A stretch of 64,000 nucleotides of DNA from Roseovarius aestuarii (GTDB lineage: Bacteria > Pseudomonadota > Alphaproteobacteria > Rhodobacterales > Rhodobacteraceae). Where the stretch lies: the NCBI GenBank assembly GCA_027214255.1, contig JAPWHL010000013.1, forward strand, positions 1-64,000, in the 5' to 3' direction. Under the pieces are notes generated by a model. The model made no database searches and had not been told where the DNA came from. It saw nothing but the letters and a program-made list of their open reading frames with translations. This document shows, piece after piece, positions 27,815-35,812 of this stretch. Numbering within the stretch: the first letter of the stretch is position 1; every line of letters starts with the position of its first letter. The translations under genes were made by a program, and so were the position numbers.

Positions 27815-28948
27815 ATGACCGTTGGCATCATCATGCTGGTGCACACGGCCCTGTCACGTGCCGAACAGGTTGCGCGTCACTGGTCCGCGGCGGGCTGTCC
27901 GTTGGTGATTCATGCAGATGTTTCTGTCCCCGCTAAGTCCTTCAAAGCCTTCCAAACCGCCCTGTCAGACCTGCCGGACATTCGGTTTTCAAAACGGCAC
28001 CGCTGTGAATGGGGAACATGGGGGCTGGTCGCTGCATCGCAGGCTGCCGCTCAAACCATGCTGGAAGATTTCCCGCTGGTCAGGCACGTCTATCTGGCGT
28101 CCGGGTCCTGCCTCCCTCTGCGTCCTGTGCAGGAATTGATCGACTATTTGGCCGACCGCCCGCAAACCGATTTCATCGAAAGCGCAACCACCGCCGATGT
28201 TCCATGGACCATCGGCGGACTGGACAGCGAGCGATTCACCCTGAGATTCCCGTTTTCATGGCGTAAGAACCGGTATTTGTTTGACAAATACGTCGCAATT
28301 CAACGCGGCCTTGGAATGAAGCGCCGTATTCCCGGCGGCATCGTTCCACATATGGGAAGCCAGTGGTGGTGCCTGACCCGGCAAACCCTGTCGGCAATTT
28401 TGGACGACCCCGAGCGCCCTGTTTATGATCGCTACTTCTCGAAGGTTTGGATTCCGGACGAAAGTTATTTCCAGACGCTTGCGCGACAGTATTCGCGTCA
28501 GATCGAAAGCCGCTCGTTGACGCTTAGCAAGTTTGACTATCAGGGCAAGCCGCATATTTTCTACGATGACCACCTGCAACTGCTGCGGCGCTCGGACTGT
28601 TTTGTGGCGCGCAAAATCTGGCCGCAGGCGAACCGTTTGTATGACGCGTTCCTGACCGACGCCGCCCATGCCATGAAGCGAACCGAACCAAACCCAAGCA
28701 AAATCGATCGCATTTTTTCCAAAGCAGTCGAGCGTCGCACCCGTGGCCGCCCCGGCCTGTACATGCAAAGCCGGTTCCCTGCAGAAACGCGCGAAAACGG
28801 GCTAACCTCGGCTCAGTATTCGGTATTTCATGGGTTTTCCGCATTGTTGAAAATTTCGAGCCATGGCTGGCACGGGCCACCGGTGCGCGTGTCCATGGCC
28901 ACATTTTTGCACCCGAACGGGCCGAGTTTTCCGAAGGTGCGACCGTGA
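27815..28948 (+). CDS. Core-2/I-branching-type glycosyltransferase (GT14), N-terminal part of a frameshifted gene
   Basis: 377 aa. The first 270 residues are a GT14-type (core-2/I-branching beta-1,6-N-acetylglucosaminyltransferase-like) domain: GIIMLVHTALSRAEQVARHW, WGTWGLVAASQAA, YLASGSCLPLRPVQELIDYL, SQWWCLTRQT and WIPDESYFQTL. In Rhodobacteraceae the protein normally continues into a second domain (DUF5927 in my recollection). Here the frame shifts near 28890-28896. The last about 20 residues (after PPVRVS) are therefore out of the ancestral frame, and the second domain is encoded by the next ORF. It may be a real pseudogene, a recent mutation or a sequencing error. Confidence 0.75.
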   Translation: MTVGIIMLVHTALSRAEQVARHWSAAGCPLVIHADVSVPAKSFKAFQTALSDLPDIRFSKRHRCEWGTWGLVAASQAAAQTMLEDFPLVRHVYLASGSCLPLRPVQELIDYLADRPQTDFIESATTADVPWTIGGLDSERFTLRFPFSWRKNRYLFDKYVAIQRGLGMKRRIPGGIVPHMGSQWWCLTRQTLSAILDDPERPVYDRYFSKVWIPDESYFQTLARQYSRQIESRSLTLSKFDYQGKPHIFYDDHLQLLRRSDCFVARKIWPQANRLYDAFLTDAAHAMKRTEPNPSKIDRIFSKAVERRTRGRPGLYMQSRFPAETRENGLTSAQYSVFHGFSALLKISSHGWHGPPVRVSMATFLHPNGPSFPKVRP

Positions 28949-29514
28949 TGAATGGCGCCCTTAGCGACAGCGCCAAGTTGCGCGACTATAATCCGCGCGC
29001 GTTTCTGGCCAGCTTGATCTGGAACACTCGCGGCGAACGACAGTGTTTTCAATTTAGCCCTCGCGATCGACAGGCCATCAACTGGGACATTGCAAAGGAT
29101 CCCAACGCCCAGATCTCGGTCATTTCCGGGGCTTGGTCTGTCACCTTGTTCAAGTCCAATCAGAATTTCTCGGACATCCGTCGAGAAGCCGCCCGCCTAC
29201 AACAGATCGAAAGCAAGCACTTGGAAATCCTGCGCTCCAGTTGGACAAAGGCGCGCGTGCGCATTTGGACCATGGCCGAGTTCATCGAGGCCCCGATGGA
29301 GCCGCTTCAAACGATCATCGACGAAATCGGCCCGCAGCAGAACATGCGCGGCTTGGCTGAAGTACCTAAAATGGCCGACTTAACGGGGTTTGGCCAGTTC
29401 CTGCAAAATCTGAAAAACCAAGGGATGCACCCATATTTGATGGGCAATTTTCCTGTCGCGCATGAGATGCACGAATCGCCTGCAAATGCGCGCAAACCCT
29501 ATCTGGTGCGGTAA
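28945..29514 (+). CDS. C-terminal (DUF5927-like) part of the frameshifted GT14 gene
   Basis: 189 aa if started at the GTG 28945. The same frame is open upstream and there encodes HGHIFAPERAEFSEGATV, which joins naturally to PPVRVS of the preceding ORF if one base is restored near 28891-28894. The conserved body includes DYNPRAFLASLIWNTRGE, ISVISGAWSVTLFKSN and KARVRIWTMAEFIEAPM. As I recall the family, this domain is found fused to the GT14 domain in this bacterial group. It is followed after 3 bases by the sulfotransferase gene, so the three ORFs share one operon. Confidence 0.65.
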   Translation: MMNGALSDSAKLRDYNPRAFLASLIWNTRGERQCFQFSPRDRQAINWDIAKDPNAQISVISGAWSVTLFKSNQNFSDIRREAARLQQIESKHLEILRSSWTKARVRIWTMAEFIEAPMEPLQTIIDEIGPQQNMRGLAEVPKMADLTGFGQFLQNLKNQGMHPYLMGNFPVAHEMHESPANARKPYLVR

Positions 29515-29517
29515 TTT

Positions 29518-30942
29518 ATGGCTGTCTTTGATTATTTTGTGGTTCTGGCAGAGATGCGCACCGGCTCGAACCTGCTAGAATCCAATATCAATGCGTTTCA
29601 AGCGTTCGAATGCCATGGCGAGGCCTTCAATCCGCATTTCATCGGTTACCCCAATCGCACCGAAATTCTGGGCGTAACTCAGGCCATGCGCGAAGGTGAC
29701 CCTGCCCGCTTGATCGACAGGATCAAGACCGGGTCCAACGGCATGGGCGGATTCCGCTTGTTTCATAACCACGACGCACGGGCGCTGGACATCTGCATGG
29801 ACGACCCGCGCTGTGCCAAGATCATCCTCACGCGCAACCCGGCCGAAAGCTATGTCAGCTGGAAGATCGCCAAGGAAACTGGCCAGTGGAAACTGACCAA
29901 CGTCAAACGACGCAAAGACGCGCGCGCCACCTTCGACGCCGCCGAATTTGAGGATCACATCACAACGTTGCAGGAATTTCAGGTCTCCTTGCTCAACAGG
30001 TTGCAACGTAGCGGCCAGACCGCGTTTTACATCTCATACGAAGATCTCAATAACCTCGACGTGATCAACGGCCTAGCCCGATTTCTGGGCACCGAGGAAC
30101 AACTGGAAGAACTGGACAGTGCGCTAAAAATCCAGAATCCTCAGGCTTTATCTGAAAAGGTCGCCAATTTTGAGGACATGACACGCGCACTGTCGGGACT
30201 GGATCGCTTTAACCTGACCCGCACCCCAGATTTTGAACCTCGTCGCGGTGCGGCCGTGCCCAACCATGTCATCGGCTTTAAGGCGCCATTGATCTATATG
30301 CCCATCAAGTCGGGCCCCGAAGATGAGGTTCGCACGTGGTTGGCGGCATTGGATAACACCACGCCCGAGGCGCTTCACAGTAAGCTGAACCAAAAACTGC
30401 TGCGCCAATGGAAACGTCAAAACACCGGGCATCGCAGCTTTACCGTGTTACGCCACCCACTGGCGCGCGCGCACGCAGCCTTTTGCAACCGCATTTTGCA
30501 TCCCGGCCCAAACTGCCTAAGTGAAATCCGCCGCACCCTGCGCAATTTTCACAAGTTACCTATCCCCGGCGCAAGCCCGGATGAAACATACGATATGCGT
30601 GCGCATCGGACCGCCTTTGTCGCATTTCTGGAATTCCTGCGGGCCAATCTACGCGGTCAGACCAGCGTGCGGGTCGACGCGAACTGGGCCACGCAAACCG
30701 CGATTTTGCAAGGCATGGCGCAATTTTGCCTGCCCGATATTGTGATCCGCGAAGACGAAATGGCCCTGCAACTGGCCGCATTGGCCAAGCAGGCTGGATA
30801 CCCCGGCGCGGCACCTGCACCAACGCCCGCATTGGAGCAGCCTTTTACGCTGGGCGAAATATATGACGCAGAAATCGAGACGCTGGCGGCGGATATTTAT
30901 CAGCGTGACTATATGATGTTCGGATTCGCTTCGTGGCGTTAA
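29518..30942 (+). CDS. Two-part sulfotransferase (NodH-like)
   Basis: 474 aa. The N-terminal 215 residues resemble Stf0/NodH-type sulfotransferases: FVVLAEMRTGSNLLESNINA as PAPS loop, then KIILTRNPAESYVSWKIAKE as the 3'-phosphate site. From about 235 a second sulfotransferase-like half begins, with SFTVLRHPLARAHAAFCNRI (about 305-325). Both halves therefore carry a 3'-phosphate-type motif, but only the first has a clear 5' loop. It probably sulfates the glycan made by the adjacent GT14 enzyme. Similar GT14-NodH pairs are frequent in Rhodobacteraceae. Confidence 0.78.
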   Translation: MAVFDYFVVLAEMRTGSNLLESNINAFQAFECHGEAFNPHFIGYPNRTEILGVTQAMREGDPARLIDRIKTGSNGMGGFRLFHNHDARALDICMDDPRCAKIILTRNPAESYVSWKIAKETGQWKLTNVKRRKDARATFDAAEFEDHITTLQEFQVSLLNRLQRSGQTAFYISYEDLNNLDVINGLARFLGTEEQLEELDSALKIQNPQALSEKVANFEDMTRALSGLDRFNLTRTPDFEPRRGAAVPNHVIGFKAPLIYMPIKSGPEDEVRTWLAALDNTTPEALHSKLNQKLLRQWKRQNTGHRSFTVLRHPLARAHAAFCNRILHPGPNCLSEIRRTLRNFHKLPIPGASPDETYDMRAHRTAFVAFLEFLRANLRGQTSVRVDANWATQTAILQGMAQFCLPDIVIREDEMALQLAALAKQAGYPGAAPAPTPALEQPFTLGEIYDAEIETLAADIYQRDYMMFGFASWR

Positions 30943-31076
30943 GGCCAGTAATGTAACTGCGCCGCACCTCAAGTAGGCAAAACACTCTATAGATGATTTG
31001 TTCCTGTGACTTCTTTGTGGTCGCACTACGTGATCATATGTAGACCACAGGCGCGAACGCGCGAAAAGGACGAACG

Positions 31077-31688
31077 ATGGCGAACACACTTTATCAGGGC
31101 GATCTGCCCGACGGGCTGGAATTGGGGCCAGTGGTGGCGATTGACTGTGAAACCATGGGGCTGAATCCGCATCGAGACCGTCTGTGCGTGATCCAGATGT
31201 CCGGTGGTGATGGCAATGCCCATTTGGTGCAGGTTGCCAAGGGCCAAACCAGAGCGCCCAACCTCTGCGCCATTTTGGAAAATCCGGACGTTTTAAAGCT
31301 TTTCCACTATGGCCGCTTCGACATCGCCGCTATGCAAAATGCCTTTGGGGCTGTCACCGCACCGGTCTATTGCACCAAAATCGCCAGCAAGCTGGTCCGC
31401 ACATATACGGACCGGCACGGCCTTAAAAACCTGCTGCAGGATTTGCTGGGCGTAGACATTTCCAAGCAACAGCAAAGTTCGGATTGGGGGGCACCCAAGC
31501 TGACCAAAGCACAACTCGATTATGCCGCATCCGATGTGCTGTACCTCCATGCGTTGCGGGACAAGCTGAACGCTCGGTTAATCCGCGAAGGCCGGATGGA
31601 AATGGCTCAAGCCTGCTTTGATTTCCTGCCAACACGCGCCGGTCTGGATTTGGCAGGCTGGCCCGAACAGGATATCTTTTCACATTGA
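31077..31688 (+). CDS. rnd: Ribonuclease D (short form)
   Basis: 203 aa, only the DEDDy 3'-5' exonuclease domain, with no HRDC domain; this is normal for alphaproteobacteria. Motifs are AIDCETMGLNP (DxE), LFHYGRFDIAAMQ (ExoII Asp), and LDYAASDVLYLHAL (ExoIII Y-x3-D). It trims tRNA and other RNA 3' ends. The stop overlaps the lptC start (TTGA), making it the first gene of an rnd-lptC-lptA-lptB unit. Confidence 0.92.
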   Translation: MANTLYQGDLPDGLELGPVVAIDCETMGLNPHRDRLCVIQMSGGDGNAHLVQVAKGQTRAPNLCAILENPDVLKLFHYGRFDIAAMQNAFGAVTAPVYCTKIASKLVRTYTDRHGLKNLLQDLLGVDISKQQQSSDWGAPKLTKAQLDYAASDVLYLHALRDKLNARLIREGRMEMAQACFDFLPTRAGLDLAGWPEQDIFSH

Positions 31689-32302
31689 GAACGCGCACCG
31701 ACAATTTGCACTCGACCCTCGTGGCGTGGATGAAAATCATCCTGCCGCTGGTGGCGCTGGGCCTGTTTTCAACCCTTTTCCTGCTGTCCAAATCGGTGGA
31801 CCTCAGCGATCCAGTTCCAATGGCACAGATAGATCTGGAGCGCCGCGCGCAGGACCAGGGCGTCACCAATCCCAGTTTTGCAGGTGTTGCCACGGGTGGT
31901 GAACAGGTATCGTTCAAGGCCGCAATGGTCCGTCCGGATCCAGAAAATGATGCGCGTCTTCTCGCGGACCTTCCACGCGCGCAGATGCATCTGATCGGTG
32001 GTGCGATTATCGACATCAGCGCCGACACCGGTGAAAGCGATCAAATCTATTCCACTGCGCGCCTGTCTGGGGATGTCCGGGTCCAGACCACCACGGGCTA
32101 TGACATCCGTACAGAATTGCTAACGACCGCATTCGATACGCTGCAAGTCGAATCCCCGGGGCCAGTTACGGGAACCGGCCCACCCGGTGATCTGAGCGCG
32201 GGGTCAATGGTCTTGATCATTGACGAGGAAATTGACTCAGCACATTTGAGGTTCACGGACGGGGTCAAACTGATATACACACCCCAACTAACAAAGGACT
32301 GA
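31685..32302 (+). CDS. lptC: LPS export protein LptC
   Basis: 205 aa. The start is TTG 31685 overlapping the rnd stop (TTGA). One N-terminal membrane anchor (IILPLVALGLFSTLFLLS, about residues 18-35) is followed by a periplasmic beta-jellyroll domain. LptC sits in the LptB2FG complex and passes LPS to LptA. The sequence is weakly conserved, as is usual; the call rests on topology, length and position directly before lptA and lptB. Confidence 0.9.
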   Translation: MRTRTDNLHSTLVAWMKIILPLVALGLFSTLFLLSKSVDLSDPVPMAQIDLERRAQDQGVTNPSFAGVATGGEQVSFKAAMVRPDPENDARLLADLPRAQMHLIGGAIIDISADTGESDQIYSTARLSGDVRVQTTTGYDIRTELLTTAFDTLQVESPGPVTGTGPPGDLSAGSMVLIIDEEIDSAHLRFTDGVKLIYTPQLTKD

Positions 32303-32805
32303 TGCACGTGTTTCGCGCTTTTATAGTTGGTGTTTTCATAGCGATGGTCGGGGGGCTGGCCGGTGTGGCAAGTGCTCAGGGTACGCAAGTTGCCTTTGGT
32401 AACGTCTCTCAGGACAGCTCACTTCCGGTTGAGGTAACAGCAGATTCTCTGGACGTAGATCAAAACGACGGCACAGCAATTTTTTCTGGGAATGTTCTGA
32501 TCGGACAGGGTGAAATGCGCCTGTCCGCGCCGCGAGTCACGGTGGTTTATCTGAAGGACAACTCAGGAATTGACCGTCTGCAGGCAACTGGCGGCGTTAC
32601 CCTTGTTAGCGGTGAAGACGCCGCCGAGGCATCTCAGGCAGATTACAACGTCCAAACCGGGATGATTGATATGCAGGGGGATGTCTTGCTGGTTCAGGGC
32701 CGCAGTGCGTTGACTGCGGAAAAGATGATCGTCGATACCAAGGCCGGAACGGCCCGGATGAGCGGGCGTGTCAAAACAGTTTTGCAGCCCGAGTCGGCCA
32801 ATTGA
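32302..32805 (+). CDS. lptA: LPS transport periplasmic protein LptA
   Basis: 167 aa with a signal peptide (cleavage near GVASAQG, about residue 26) and an OstA-like beta-jellyroll domain (VEVTADSLDVDQNDGTAIFSG... repeats of 'V..D..TG..RMSG'). It forms the periplasmic bridge for LPS between LptC and LptD. It starts one base into the lptC stop. The lptB start TTG lies inside its own stop (TTGAG), so translation of the three genes is coupled. Confidence 0.92.
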   Translation: MHVFRAFIVGVFIAMVGGLAGVASAQGTQVAFGNVSQDSSLPVEVTADSLDVDQNDGTAIFSGNVLIGQGEMRLSAPRVTVVYLKDNSGIDRLQATGGVTLVSGEDAAEASQADYNVQTGMIDMQGDVLLVQGRSALTAEKMIVDTKAGTARMSGRVKTVLQPESAN

Positions 32806-33578
32806 GTCGCCCCGATCTGCATATCGCCAGTGATAATCAAGCCGATGACAGCACAGTAGGCTTGCGCGTCAGCAACCTGCGCAAAAGCTATAAAAAGCGC
32901 GTCGTCATACGCGACGTTTCCTTGCAGCTACGCCAAGGTGAGGTGGCCGCACTACTGGGCCCCAACGGGTCCGGCAAAACGACAACTTTCTATTCTGTCG
33001 CCGGTTTGATCTATCCCGAAGGGGGCAAGGTCGAAATTGACGGGCGCGACGTGACCAACCTTCCGATGTATCGACGCGCGCGATTGGGCATTGGGTATCT
33101 GCCTCAGGAAATGTCGATCTTTCGCGGACTATCTGTCGAAGACAACATCATGGCGATTTTGGATATATCACAAAATGATGGGCACAAGCGCCGCGATAGG
33201 CTGGAGGCGCTGCTATCGGAATTTTCAATTGAGCATCTGCGCCGCGCGCCCGCCCTCGCCCTGTCGGGTGGGGAACGACGACGTGTTGAAATCGCGCGCT
33301 GCCTTGCCGCCGATCCCAAATACTTGCTGCTGGACGAACCTTTTGCCGGTGTTGACCCGATTAGCGTCGGTGACATTCGCCATCTGGTGTCAGATTTGAA
33401 AAAGCGCGGCATTGGCGTGTTGATTACCGATCATAACGTGCGGGAAACGCTGGAGATCGTGGATCGCGCCTATATCTTGCATGATGGCCAGGTTCTGATG
33501 TCCGGCACCCCCGGAGAGGTCGTCGAGAACGAAAATGTGCGCCGCGTTTATTTAGGCGAAAATTTCCGCATCTCGTGA
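32802..33578 (+). CDS. lptB: LPS export ABC transporter ATPase LptB
   Basis: 258 aa from TTG 32802. Walker A GPNGSGKTTTF, Q-loop YLPQEMSIFRGL, signature LSGGERRRVEIAR, Walker B YLLLDEPFAGVDP and H-loop TDHNVRET identify LptB. It powers LptFG extraction of LPS from the inner membrane. About 20 extra N-terminal residues precede the usual start region. The usual downstream rpoN of many proteobacteria is absent; a 352-base gap leads to hpf instead. Confidence 0.96.
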   Translation: MSRPDLHIASDNQADDSTVGLRVSNLRKSYKKRVVIRDVSLQLRQGEVAALLGPNGSGKTTTFYSVAGLIYPEGGKVEIDGRDVTNLPMYRRARLGIGYLPQEMSIFRGLSVEDNIMAILDISQNDGHKRRDRLEALLSEFSIEHLRRAPALALSGGERRRVEIARCLAADPKYLLLDEPFAGVDPISVGDIRHLVSDLKKRGIGVLITDHNVRETLEIVDRAYILHDGQVLMSGTPGEVVENENVRRVYLGENFRIS

Positions 33579-33930
33579 TTTTCTCTCGCTAAAATTGTGT
33601 TCTCTTTCGCCACTCACCTCTTGCGTGGCTATGAGCCGGGCGCGTTTCGGGCGTTTGCCTTGCCTCCGCCACAATCCAAAACACGCGACAAACTGTCTGC
33701 AAATTCTAGAAAGTTAAGTCGGATCATCATTGACAACTGCGCCGCAAAGGGCGTCAATTGTCTTATGACATTCGAGCGTTTCATGCGGTCTCTGACACAC
33801 CCCCGACAGTATGGGGATGTTTGGTGGCTGGCAGGCCAGATGTCATTTTTCTGCACCCTCAACTGACGTCGACGCGTGGTGATTCTCCACGCGACACGGT
33901 CGGTCAGGTGCGTCAACTGAAGGAGACGAC
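33579..33930 (+). promoter_or_regulatory. hpf promoter/leader region with hairpin
   Basis: 352 bases without a gene. TTGACA at 33730-33735 is a possible -35 element. Just upstream of hpf, CGCGTGG (33873-33879) and CCACGCG (33887-33893) form a 7-bp hairpin in the probable 5' leader. No RpoN-type -24/-12 site and no remnant of rpoN was recognised. Confidence 0.4.
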
Positions 33931-34494
33931 ATGCTGTATCAAATCACTGGCAAGCAGATCGACATTGGTGAAGCCCTGCAAACACACGTCAAAACGGAGT
34001 TAGGCGAGGCCGTCGCCAAGTATGCCCAGCGTCCAACGGATGCGAATGTGTTTTTTTCCAAGAGTGCCAGTGAGTTCGCATGTGAAGCCGTGGTGCATCT
34101 GTCCACCGGCCTGACCGTTCAGGCCAAGGGAAAATCGCATGAAATCTATACCGCCTTCGACAATTGCTGCGAAAAAATGGAGAAACAGCTGCGCCGTTAT
34201 AAGCGCCGATTGAAGGACCACCACAAGGAGCGGGCCGAGCCTGTTGAACTTTTCGGCGGCGCCTCGTATATCCTCGCCTCAGAAGCCGAAGGAGGGGAGT
34301 CGGAACCCGATAGCCTTCAGCCCATCATCGTCGCCGAAATGGAGGCGAAAATTCAGTCCCTCTCAGTAGGAGAGGCTGTTATGCAGATGGAGCTGGCGGG
34401 TGCCCCTGTACTGGTGTTTCGGAACGAGGCGAAAAACGGATTGAACGTGGTTTACCGACGCGATGACGGCAACATCGGGTGGATCGATCCGTAA
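33931..34494 (+). CDS. hpf: Ribosome hibernation promoting factor, long form
   Basis: 187 aa. The N-terminal S30AE domain (1-100: MLYQITGKQIDIGEAL, CCEKMEKQLRRYKRRLKDHH) binds the decoding site. The C-terminal dimerisation domain (about 125-187: MEAKIQSLSVGEAVMQMEL, VFRNEAKNGLNVVYRRDDGNIGWI) drives 100S ribosome formation. This long type works without RMF. AAGGAG upstream of ATG 33931 is a strong ribosome site. ptsN follows after 43 bases. Confidence 0.96.
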   Translation: MLYQITGKQIDIGEALQTHVKTELGEAVAKYAQRPTDANVFFSKSASEFACEAVVHLSTGLTVQAKGKSHEIYTAFDNCCEKMEKQLRRYKRRLKDHHKERAEPVELFGGASYILASEAEGGESEPDSLQPIIVAEMEAKIQSLSVGEAVMQMELAGAPVLVFRNEAKNGLNVVYRRDDGNIGWIDP

Positions 34495-34537
34495 CAACAG
34501 GGCAGGCTGCATAGCGGCACGTCCAACGGAGCAATGA

Positions 34538-35002
34538 ATGGACCTTCCCATGATCCTCAAACCTGAGGCCGTGCGCGTGTTGACATCGGTATCCAGCAAG
34601 AAGCGCTTGATGCACGAACTGGGCGATATCGCTCAATCAGCATACAACGTAAACGCACAGGCCGCCGTTGATGCCCTTTTAGAGCGCGAGTCGCTGGGCC
34701 CCACAGGTGTGGGGCACGGCGTAGCCCTGCCCCATGCACGACTTGATGACGTAACCCGTGTCGTAGGCGCATTGGTTTTGCTGGAACGCCCGATTGATTT
34801 TGACGCGGTCGATCGGCAACCAATTGATCTCGCCTTTGCCCTTTTCGCCCCGAAAGAGGCCGGCGTAGAGCACCTCAAGGCATTGGCCCTGATTTCGCGC
34901 ACGTTGCGCGATACACAACTGTGCGCGAAACTGCGTGCCAATCGCGACCCCGCTACGCTTTATGCAATCGTGACCGAGGCTCAATCGGCTCTGGCCGCCT
35001 AA
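34538..35002 (+). CDS. ptsN: PTS IIA-like nitrogen regulatory protein PtsN
   Basis: 154 aa EIIA(Ntr) domain. The phosphorylatable histidine is in GVALPHARLD (about residue 66). The family motif LLERESLGPTGVGHGV precedes it. It receives phosphate from the EI(Ntr)-NPr chain and regulates potassium and nitrogen functions. It lies next to hpf as in most proteobacteria. Its stop lies within a perfect 7-bp inverted repeat. Confidence 0.95.
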   Translation: MDLPMILKPEAVRVLTSVSSKKRLMHELGDIAQSAYNVNAQAAVDALLERESLGPTGVGHGVALPHARLDDVTRVVGALVLLERPIDFDAVDRQPIDLAFALFAPKEAGVEHLKALALISRTLRDTQLCAKLRANRDPATLYAIVTEAQSALAA

Positions 35003-35013
35003 AAACGGCGGCC
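34993..35013. terminator. Stem-loop at the ptsN stop
   Basis: GGCCGCC-TAAAAAC-GGCGGCC is a perfect 7-bp GC stem spanning the ptsN stop codon, between convergent ptsN and arfB. No U-run follows on either strand, so termination is uncertain. Confidence 0.4.
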
Positions 35014-35030
35014 ACGGCCCGCGCGACCCG

Positions 35031-35453
35031 TCATTCGTCTGGGGTTACAGTCCCACGCATCGCCTTGACCTCACCGCGCACCTTTTTGGCCTTCAAACGA
35101 CGTTTCTTCGATCCCAGCGTAGGCCGGGTAGGAATGCGTCGCTTGGGCTTTTCTGTCGCCTTGGTGATCAACTCTGCCAGACGATCACGGGCTATATCCC
35201 GGTTGCGGGCCTGATGGCGCGTCTCGTCGCACTGGATGACCAACGCGCCCTCTTTGGTCCATCGCCGTCCCGCCAGCCGTTTTAACCGCTTTTTGACCGC
35301 TTCAGGCAGGTTCGGAGATCGCTCGGCCTCAAACCGCAATTCAACGGCGCTGGCCACCTTATTCACATTCTGCCCGCCCGGCCCACTGGCGCGAACGAAC
35401 TGCTCGGTCAACTCCCAGTCTTCAATTGTGATAGTGTCGGTGATGCGCAACAT
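35031..35453 (-). CDS. arfB: Alternative ribosome-rescue factor ArfB (YaeJ)
   Basis: 140 aa. The catalytic GPGGQNVNKVAS (GGQ at about residues 27-29) and the basic C-terminal tail (KRRIPTRPTLGSKKRRLKAK), which enters the empty mRNA channel of stalled ribosomes, are both present. It hydrolyses peptidyl-tRNA on ribosomes without a stop codon, backing up tmRNA. The leader upstream (35485-35654) contains a strong intrinsic terminator and a tiny translated-looking ORF, which suggests regulated read-through into arfB. Confidence 0.93.
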   Translation of the reverse strand: MLRITDTITIEDWELTEQFVRASGPGGQNVNKVASAVELRFEAERSPNLPEAVKKRLKRLAGRRWTKEGALVIQCDETRHQARNRDIARDRLAELITKATEKPKRRIPTRPTLGSKKRRLKAKKVRGEVKAMRGTVTPDE

Positions 35454-35484
35454 AGTGCCAACCTATCTGTCTGCGCACCAAATC

Positions 35485-35515
35485 AAAAGGGCCACTCCGC
35501 GTTGCGAAGTGACCC
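35485..35515 (-). terminator. Intrinsic terminator in the arfB leader
   Basis: On the leftward strand GGGTCACTTCGC-AAC-GCGGAGTGGCCC forms a 12-bp stem (two G-U pairs) followed by TTTTGATTT. Those two pairs would be A-C mismatches in the opposite strand's RNA, so the structure is built for leftward transcription. It lies 31 bases upstream of the arfB start. Confidence 0.85.
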
Positions 35516-35525
35516 TCTAGAGTTT

Positions 35526-35704
35526 AAGGAGGCGGGCCGGTTAGGCTCACCAATTCAGGGCGTTCAATCGCCTAAGGGTTGCCTTAGGCGTGCGTCTCCC
35601 AAACTGTTCCGACACCTCGCTCCAATACCTCTAATGACACTGGATCACCTCCTTTCGTTTGTTAAAACCTGACATCAGCCTGCCACAGAACTTAAATTTG
35701 TCAA
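35526..35704 (-). promoter_or_regulatory. arfB leader with alternative pairings and SD-sequestering segment
   Basis: Reading leftward: TTGACA (35704-35699, possible -35); AAGGAGGTG (35654-35646), almost fully complementary to the 16S 3' end; an 18-codon ORF; hairpin CGCCTAAGG-CAAC-CCTTAGGCG (35590-35569) holding the ORF stop in its first arm; GCCTAA (35546-35541), which can pair instead with TTAGGC of the hairpin's second arm; and CGCCTCCTT (35534-35526), which can pair over 9 bases with AAGGAGGTG. These are sequence facts; a switching attenuator or autonomous sRNA is an inference. Confidence 0.5.
35584..35640 (-). CDS. 18-aa leader peptide candidate upstream of arfB
   Basis: GTG start at 35640, six bases after the near-perfect Shine-Dalgarno AAGGAGGT, and TAA at 35586-35584. 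Peptide MSLEVLERGVGTVWETHA. I recognise no known leader peptide: it has one Trp and no codon run typical of amino-acid attenuators. The stop codon lies inside the first arm of a 9-bp hairpin, so a terminating ribosome would melt it. Such a strong ribosome site on so short an ORF argues that translation itself is the signal. It could instead be a small functional peptide. Confidence 0.45.
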   Translation of the reverse strand: MSLEVLERGVGTVWETHA

Positions 35705-35790
35705 AAGGTTTTCACGTCGCCTTGAACACATCTGGGTGATTGGCACGGCAGATACCTCCACCGGAACCTTACAGATTAAAACATTTTCAA

Positions 35791-35809
35791 CCACTTATCC
35801 AATAAGTGG
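35791..35809 (-). terminator. Stem-loop after yhhQ
   Basis: CCACTTAT-CCA-ATAAGTGG is a perfect 8-bp stem just outside the yhhQ stop. On the leftward strand TTGAAAATGTTTT follows. A plausible, moderately weak terminator separating yhhQ from the arfB leader. Confidence 0.55.
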
Positions 35810-35812
35810 GCG

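Noticed and set aside
28888..28900. Programmed frameshift joining the two GT14 parts
   Set aside because: The -1 direction would restore the frame, but there is no slippery heptamer or downstream pseudoknot that I can see.
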